From contig NZ_FSQT01000002.1 in the NCBI RefSeq assembly GCF_900143515.1, forward strand, positions 3,287,501 to 3,351,500: a stretch of 64,000 bases of DNA. Reading direction: 5' to 3'. The notes beneath the pieces are model-generated. The model did not search any database, was not told where the DNA came from, and worked only from the letters and a program-made list of their open reading frames with translations. This DNA comes from Micromonospora cremea (GTDB lineage: Bacteria; Actinomycetota; Actinomycetes; Mycobacteriales; Micromonosporaceae). Made by a program: the position numbers and the translations under genes. Shown in pieces: positions 59,394 to 64,000 of this stretch; the stretch's first letter is position 1, and each line of letters begins with the position of its first letter.

Positions 59394-60289
59394 CCGACAC
59401 CATCACGCCCCCGGCCACCGCCGCGCCGGCCACCGAACGGCCCCGGCGGGCCTGGCGTCCCTACCGCGCGGACCGGGCCGGCCGGGGCTGGGTGATCGGG
59501 CGCACCGCGCTGCTGCTGGCTGGTGCCGTGCTCACCCTCTTCCCCTTCTACGCGATGGTCGTGCTGTCGCTCAAGCCGACCGGGCCGGTCACCTTCCCGG
59601 ACAGTCTGCTGCCCTGGCCGTTCTCCACCGAGGCGTACGACCAGGTCATCGGTGCCAAGAGCGTGCTGCGCTGGATGGGGAACACGCTCGTCTACTCGGT
59701 GGTGTCGGTCGTCGGCGTGCTGCTGTTCGCCTCGATGGCCGGCTACGCCTTCGCCAAGAAGCGATTCCCGGGCAAGGAGACGATGTTCTGGTCGTTCCTG
59801 GCGATGCTGATGGTGCCGTACCACGTCACGATGATCCCGACGTTCATCATCATCTCCGAGATGAACGGCGTGGACACGTACTGGGGCATGATCGTGCCGA
59901 CGCTGGCCAACGCCCAGGCGGTCTTCCTCATGCGCCAGTTCATCGCGTCGCTGCCCGACTCGTTGTTCGAGGCGGCCCGTTTGGACGGCTGCTCCGAGTG
60001 GCGGGTGTACGTCTCGATCGTGCTGCCGCTGATCAAGCCGATCCTGGCCACGCTGGGCGTCTTCGTCTTCCTCTGGCACTGGAACGACTTCCTGTGGCCG
60101 CTCATCGTCGGGCAGAGCCTCGACATGCGAACCCTCACCACCGGCATCGCCTCGCTGCAACAGGAGAACGTGCCGTTGAACATGCTGCTCGCCGGCTCGG
60201 TGGTGGCGTTCGTGCCGATCTTCATGGCCTACCTGATCGGCCAGCGGTACTTCCAGGAGGGCGTCTCCACCACGGGCATCAAGGGTTGA
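59390..60289 (+). CDS. Sugar ABC transporter permease (MalG/UgpE type)
   Basis: 299 residues, six transmembrane helices, EAA loop FEAARLDGCSEWRVYVSIVLPLIKP (shown in two parts: FEAARLDGCSEW and YVSIVLPLIKP). Second CUT1 permease; forms the channel with the preceding one. Starts in an ATGA overlap. The final GVSTTGIKG tail is the usual MalG-family end. The following gene starts in a TTGA overlap, tying transport to metabolism. Confidence 0.93.
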   Translation: MTDTITPPATAAPATERPRRAWRPYRADRAGRGWVIGRTALLLAGAVLTLFPFYAMVVLSLKPTGPVTFPDSLLPWPFSTEAYDQVIGAKSVLRWMGNTLVYSVVSVVGVLLFASMAGYAFAKKRFPGKETMFWSFLAMLMVPYHVTMIPTFIIISEMNGVDTYWGMIVPTLANAQAVFLMRQFIASLPDSLFEAARLDGCSEWRVYVSIVLPLIKPILATLGVFVFLWHWNDFLWPLIVGQSLDMRTLTTGIASLQQENVPLNMLLAGSVVAFVPIFMAYLIGQRYFQEGVSTTGIKG

Positions 60290-61290
60290 GCGTCATCGCC
60301 GTGGCGGCGACGCCGCACGTGCGCGAGCTGTTTCTCGACGCCGACACCTGGGCCGCGCTGCAGCGGCTGGGCGAGGTGCGGCTGCCCGCCGACGGCACCG
60401 ACGTGGGCGACGAGGCCGTGCTCGCGGGACTGCTCGCCGACGCCGACGTCGTCGTCACCGGCTGGGGAACCGCCCCGCTGACGACCTCGGTGCTCGCCGC
60501 CGCGCCTCGGCTGCGGTTGCTCGCGCACACCGGGGCCAGCGTGAAACCGTTCGTCACCCCGGAGAGCTTCGCCGGCGGGGTACGCGTCACCCAGGCTGGC
60601 GACGCGATGGCGTACGCGGTGGGGGAGCAGGCTCTCGCGCTGACCCTCGCGCTGCTGCACCGGCTGCACCGGTTCGACCACGCGCTGCGTACCGGCGCCG
60701 ACTGGGCGAGCGCAAAGGACGCCCCGCCCCGCCGGGAGCTGCGCGGGGCGACGGTCGGGGTGGTCGGCGCGTCCCGGACCGGCAGGGCCTACCTCGGCCT
60801 GGTGCGGGCGTTCGGCGCGCGGGTGCTCGTGGCCGATCCCTACCTGTCCGACGCGGAGGCCGTGACGCTCGGCGTCGAGCGGGTCGGCGTCGACGAGTTG
60901 CTCGCCCGCAGCCTGGTGGTCTCCCTGCACGCTCCGGTGCTGCCGGGGACCGTCGGGATGATCGGGGCACGCGAGCTCGCCCTGCTGCCCGACGGGGCGC
61001 TGCTGGTCAACACCGCCCGCTCGGCGTTGGTGGACGAGGCCGCGCTGCTGGCCGCGCTGGGCACCGGCCGGATCGACGCCGCGTTGGACGTCTTCGACGC
61101 CGAGCCGCTGCCGGTCGACCATCCGCTCCGCCGGCTGCCGAACGTGCTGCTGACGCCGCACGAGGCGGCCGGGACGGTGGAGTCGCGGCGGCGGGCCGGC
61201 GCGATCGTGGTGGCCGAGATCGACCGGTTCCTCCGTGGCCGACCGCTGGCCCACGAGGTGCGGCCGGAGCAGTTCGACCGAACCGGCTGA
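60286..61290 (+). CDS. D-isomer-specific 2-hydroxyacid dehydrogenase family protein
   Basis: About 334 residues. NAD-binding motif ATVGVVGASRTGRAYLGLVRA (a GxGxxGxxx variant with Ser/Arg replacing glycines), catalytic Arg in LLVNTARSALVDEAALLAAL, Glu in DVFDAEPLP and His in LLTPHEAAGT. Oxidises a D-2-hydroxy acid or reduces the keto acid. Start taken as TTG 60286 in a TTGA overlap with the permease; a GTG at 60301 is the alternative. The modified glycine loop is unusual for the family. Confidence 0.88.
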   Translation: MSVIAVAATPHVRELFLDADTWAALQRLGEVRLPADGTDVGDEAVLAGLLADADVVVTGWGTAPLTTSVLAAAPRLRLLAHTGASVKPFVTPESFAGGVRVTQAGDAMAYAVGEQALALTLALLHRLHRFDHALRTGADWASAKDAPPRRELRGATVGVVGASRTGRAYLGLVRAFGARVLVADPYLSDAEAVTLGVERVGVDELLARSLVVSLHAPVLPGTVGMIGARELALLPDGALLVNTARSALVDEAALLAALGTGRIDAALDVFDAEPLPVDHPLRRLPNVLLTPHEAAGTVESRRRAGAIVVAEIDRFLRGRPLAHEVRPEQFDRTG

Positions 61291-61345
61291 CCCGGGCTGA
61301 CCTGCGCTGGCGCGGCCGGAGGCCGGAGAAGTAGCCTCTGCGCTC

Positions 61346-62236
61346 ATGCGCATCGCTCTGGCCGGACTCGCCACCAGTCACCCCTACACCGATGCCCGCG
61401 CGCTGCGCGACCACGCGGACCTGGTGGTGTGGGAGCCCGATCCGCAGCGGCTGGCACGGTTCCGGGCCGAGCAGCCGGAGGTCGCCGTGGTCCCCGACCT
61501 GGCCGCGTTGCTGGCCACCCGCCCGGACGGCGTGGTCCTCACCGTCCCCACCCCGGAGGTGCCGGACGCGCTGGCCCAGGTGTTGGCCCGCGGGCTGCCT
61601 TGCTTCGTCAACAAGCCGGCCGCCGCGACCCTCGGGCAGCTCGAGCGGTTGGAACGCGTCGTGCAGCGGGCGCCCGAACTCGTGCTCACCTCCTCGGTGC
61701 TGCGCTTCGCGCCGGACTTCGTGGCGTTCGACGTGCCGCGGGACGAGGTGCTGTCGGTCCGGGCCACGGTGCGGCACGACGTCGGCCTCTGGGCCACCGG
61801 CTACAACCCGTGGCAGGACGACCCGGCGGTGGGCGGCGGCACGCTGGTGATGATGGGGCTGCACGGCGTGGAGCTGCTGGTCGCGCTGCTCGGGCCGGCG
61901 GTACGGCTGGTCGGGGCCGCCGGCGCCGTACGCCGCCACCGGGGACTGCGCTCCGAGGACACCGGGCTGCTGGCGCTGCAGTGGGACGACGGGGTGCTCG
62001 GCGCGGTCGAGGTCCTCGGGGTCAGCGAGGGCGAGGCATACGAGGTGACCGTCCACACCGGCGGTGGAGAGCAGCGGGTGGTGCTGCGCGGCGGCCCGGA
62101 CCAGCTCGGCTACCGGGCCACCATCGACGCGTTCCTGGGCATGGTCCGAGGTGGGCCGAGCCCGGTGCCGTGGGCGCAGACCCGGGCCGTGCTGGGCCTT
62201 CTCGCTGCGGCGCGCGCCACCGCCGGAAGCCGGTGA
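61346..62236 (+). CDS. Gfo/Idh/MocA family oxidoreductase
   Basis: 296 residues, a little shorter than usual (about 330-380). N-terminal Rossmann start MRIALAGLATSHPYTDARAL lacks the common GxGxxG (it is GLATSH), then VVLTVPTPEVPDALAQVLARGLPCFVNKPAA with the conserved EKP-like Lys in VNKPAA, and a C-terminal sheet domain with GGTLVMMGLHGVELL. Predicted NAD(P)-dependent sugar or inositol dehydrogenase. TAGCCT (61332-61337) lies eight bases before the ATG, so it may also have its own leaderless promoter inside the operon. Confidence 0.86.
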   Translation: MRIALAGLATSHPYTDARALRDHADLVVWEPDPQRLARFRAEQPEVAVVPDLAALLATRPDGVVLTVPTPEVPDALAQVLARGLPCFVNKPAAATLGQLERLERVVQRAPELVLTSSVLRFAPDFVAFDVPRDEVLSVRATVRHDVGLWATGYNPWQDDPAVGGGTLVMMGLHGVELLVALLGPAVRLVGAAGAVRRHRGLRSEDTGLLALQWDDGVLGAVEVLGVSEGEAYEVTVHTGGGEQRVVLRGGPDQLGYRATIDAFLGMVRGGPSPVPWAQTRAVLGLLAAARATAGSR

Positions 62237-62359
62237 ATACGAAGGGCAGACCGGCATGCCCGTCGGGCCGCGCCGGGCGACCCACCACCCCGGACACCTT
62301 GACGCTCCCGTGGCCGGAAGTTACGGTCATGACCGTTACTTCGGAAGGGGTGTGGTGGC

Positions 62360-63376
62360 ATGCGGACGGTGGCGGACCTGGAGGAGCGACTCTCCCGCCC
62401 AAGGGACGTCCTGGTGGACGACCTGCGCAAGCTCGACGGCGACATCCTGATCCTCGGCGCGGGCGGCAAGCTGGGGCCCAGCCTGGTCCGGCTGGCGCTG
62501 CGGGGGGTCGCGGCTGCGGGCACCGTCGCGCGGGTCGTCGCCGTGTCACGCTTCTCCGAGGCCGGCCTAGCCGACGCGCTGCGCGACGAGGGCGCCGAGG
62601 TGGTCGAGGCGGACGTCGCCGACGACGCCACGCTGGCCGCGCTGCCCGACGCGGCGAACGTCGTCTTCCTGGTCGGCGCCAAGTTCGGCACCTCCGGCCG
62701 GGAGCACGCCACCTGGGCCACCAACACCTACCTGCCGGGCCGCGTCGCGCAGCGCTTCGCCGGATCGCGCCTGGTGGCGCTGAGCACCGGCAACGTCTAC
62801 CCGCTCGTGCCGGTGACCGCCGGCGGCTGCGTCGAGCAGACCCCGGTCCAGCCGGTCGGCGAGTACGCAATGTCCTGCCTGGGCCGCGAGCGCATCCTCA
62901 CCCACTTCGCGCTGCGCGACGACACCCCGCTGGCCCTGATCCGCCTCAACTACGCCGTCGAGATGCGCTACGGCGTGCTCGTGGACATCGCCCGCGCCGT
63001 GCACGCCGGCCAGGCGGTGGACCTCACCATGGGACACGCCAACGTCGTCTGGCAGGGCTACGCCAACGAGGTCGTCCTGCGCGCCCTGCACCACACCGCC
63101 ACACCGCCGTTCGTGCTGAACCTGACCGGGCCCGAGCTGGTCTCGGTCCGCCAGGTATCCGCCGCGGTCGCCGCGCGGCTGGGCCGCGAGCCGATCCTCA
63201 CCGGCACCGAGGCGCCGACCGCGCTGCTGTCCAACGCCCAGCTCTGCCACCGCCTGTTCGGCTACCCCGACATACCCCTCGCCGAGCTGATCGAGCTGAC
63301 GGCGGACTGGGTCGCCGACGGCCAGCCCCTGCTCGACAAGCCGACCGGCTTCCAGCGCCGCGACGGCAAGTTCTAG
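62360..63376 (+). CDS. NAD-dependent epimerase/dehydratase family protein
   Basis: 338 residues. Extended SDR: ILILGAGGKLGPSLVRLAL (GxGGxxG), VVEADVADDATLAAL, VVFLVGAKFGTSG, LVALSTGNVYPLV. The active-site YxxxK is altered: the region EYAMSCLGRERIL has Tyr then Cys/Gly/Arg, so the catalytic Lys seems missing, and it may be a reductase of a different type or a non-catalytic partner. ATG 62360 has GGAAGGGG upstream. Continues the operon. Confidence 0.83.
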   Translation: MRTVADLEERLSRPRDVLVDDLRKLDGDILILGAGGKLGPSLVRLALRGVAAAGTVARVVAVSRFSEAGLADALRDEGAEVVEADVADDATLAALPDAANVVFLVGAKFGTSGREHATWATNTYLPGRVAQRFAGSRLVALSTGNVYPLVPVTAGGCVEQTPVQPVGEYAMSCLGRERILTHFALRDDTPLALIRLNYAVEMRYGVLVDIARAVHAGQAVDLTMGHANVVWQGYANEVVLRALHHTATPPFVLNLTGPELVSVRQVSAAVAARLGREPILTGTEAPTALLSNAQLCHRLFGYPDIPLAELIELTADWVADGQPLLDKPTGFQRRDGKF

Positions 63377-63383
63377 GAGAGAC

Positions 63384-64000
63384 GTGTTGACCGCATCGAG
63401 CACCCGACAGGCCGCCGCGCTGGCCCGGTTCCGGCACGGGTGCGTCATCCCCGCCCATCCGCTCGCCCTAGACGCCGACCGCAAGCTCGACGATCGCCGG
63501 CAGCGGGCGTTGACCCGCTACTACCTCGCCTCCGGCGCGGGCGGCATCGCCGTCGGCGTGCACACCACCCAGTTCGCCATCCACGACCCGAAGGTAGGCC
63601 TGCTCGCCCCGGTGCTGGAACTGGCCGCCGAGACCGCGGCCGGCTCGGACGCGATCCTGGTCGCCGGGGCCTGCGGGGACACCTCGCAGGCCGTCGCCGA
63701 GGCGGAGTTGGCGGCCTCGCTCGGCTACCACATGGTGCTGCTGTCGCCGTACGGGCCGCTGGACGAGGACGCTCTCGTCGAACGGGCCCGGGCGGTCGGC
63801 GAGGTGCTGCCGGTGATCGGCTTCTACCTGCAGCCGGCCGTCGGCGGCCGGGTGCTGTCCCGGGACTTCTGGGCCCGGCTGGCCGCCCTCGATTCGGTGG
63901 TCGGGATCAAGGTGGCGCCGTTCGACCGCTACCGCACGCTCGACGTGCTGCACGGCGTTTGCGCGGCCGGCCGCAACGGCGACCTCGCCCTCTACACCGG
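63384..64000 (+). CDS. Dihydrodipicolinate synthase family protein, N-terminal part (runs off the right edge)
   Basis: Visible residues begin LTASSTRQAAALARFRHGCV-IPAHPLALDADRKLDDRRQR, followed by GGIAVGVHTTQF, ILVAGACGDTSQAVAEAELAA, HMVLLSPYGPLDEDA and GFYLQPAVGGRVLS, then VGIKVAPF, where the Lys is the Schiff-base residue of DapA/NanA-type lyases. Likely cleaves or forms a 2-keto-3-deoxy sugar acid in the pathway for the imported sugar. AGGAGA precedes GTG 63384 (or TTG 63387). Truncated by the window. Confidence 0.88.
   Translation, partial: MLTASSTRQAAALARFRHGCVIPAHPLALDADRKLDDRRQRALTRYYLASGAGGIAVGVHTTQFAIHDPKVGLLAPVLELAAETAAGSDAILVAGACGDTSQAVAEAELAASLGYHMVLLSPYGPLDEDALVERARAVGEVLPVIGFYLQPAVGGRVLSRDFWARLAALDSVVGIKVAPFDRYRTLDVLHGVCAAGRNGDLALYT

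Noticed and set aside
1..64000. CRISPR array, prophage, insertion sequence or attachment site
   Set aside because: No regularly spaced repeats, transposase or integrase genes, or flanking direct repeats at tRNA genes were found.

Overview
The window is very GC-rich with strong GC bias at third codon positions, GTG and TTG starts, actinobacterial leaderless starts, twin-arginine exports and many NarL-type sensor/regulator pairs. It looks like chromosomal DNA of a Micromonosporaceae actinomycete, probably Micromonospora or a close relative (inference from gene style; no rRNA or marker gene is present). I see no tRNA, rRNA, CRISPR array, insertion sequence or origin.

Layout. 1-6.7 kb: a partial transcription factor, two small exported proteins, an aldo/keto reductase, a LysR regulator divergent from a class A beta-lactamase-like protein, a Tat-exported metallo-beta-lactamase-fold enzyme and a DUF1697 protein. 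6.7-18.2 kb: two similar modules, each a NarL-type histidine kinase/response regulator pair divergent from an ABC exporter, separated by an integral membrane protein, a SOUL protein and a YqeB-like protein. 18.2-42.3 kb: mainly single-gene housekeeping and accessory loci (M15 and S13 peptidases, F420/deazaflavin enzymes, pentapeptide protein, aquaporin, flavin monooxygenase, sulfotransferase, GH15 trehalase-like enzyme, threonine synthase, a LigD-like protein, an amidase, a large secreted protein of unknown family). Decayed genes are scattered through it: a DUF234 ATPase, a nonsense-mutated paralog, a pectate lyase tail and a CBM2 protein.

42.9-49.4 kb is a tricarboxylate-type uptake locus: a lone TAXI binding protein, a TctE-like kinase, an OmpR-type regulator and the tctCBA transporter, with two direct repeats in the regulator/tctC intergenic region. 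49.9-56.5 kb holds three paralogous exported beta-propeller proteins. 57.2 kb to the right edge is a sugar ABC importer without its ATPase, followed in the same direction by a 2-hydroxyacid dehydrogenase, a Gfo/Idh/MocA oxidoreductase, a nucleotide-sugar-type epimerase/dehydrogenase and a DHDPS-family aldolase. The propeller trio plus this operon looks like an undescribed carbohydrate sensing or processing and catabolic locus, and is the most interesting part of the window.

About fourteen genes begin 5-8 bases after a TANNNT hexamer, the signature of leaderless transcripts; this helped choose several starts. Many convergent gene pairs are separated by long perfect hairpins, listed as terminators.
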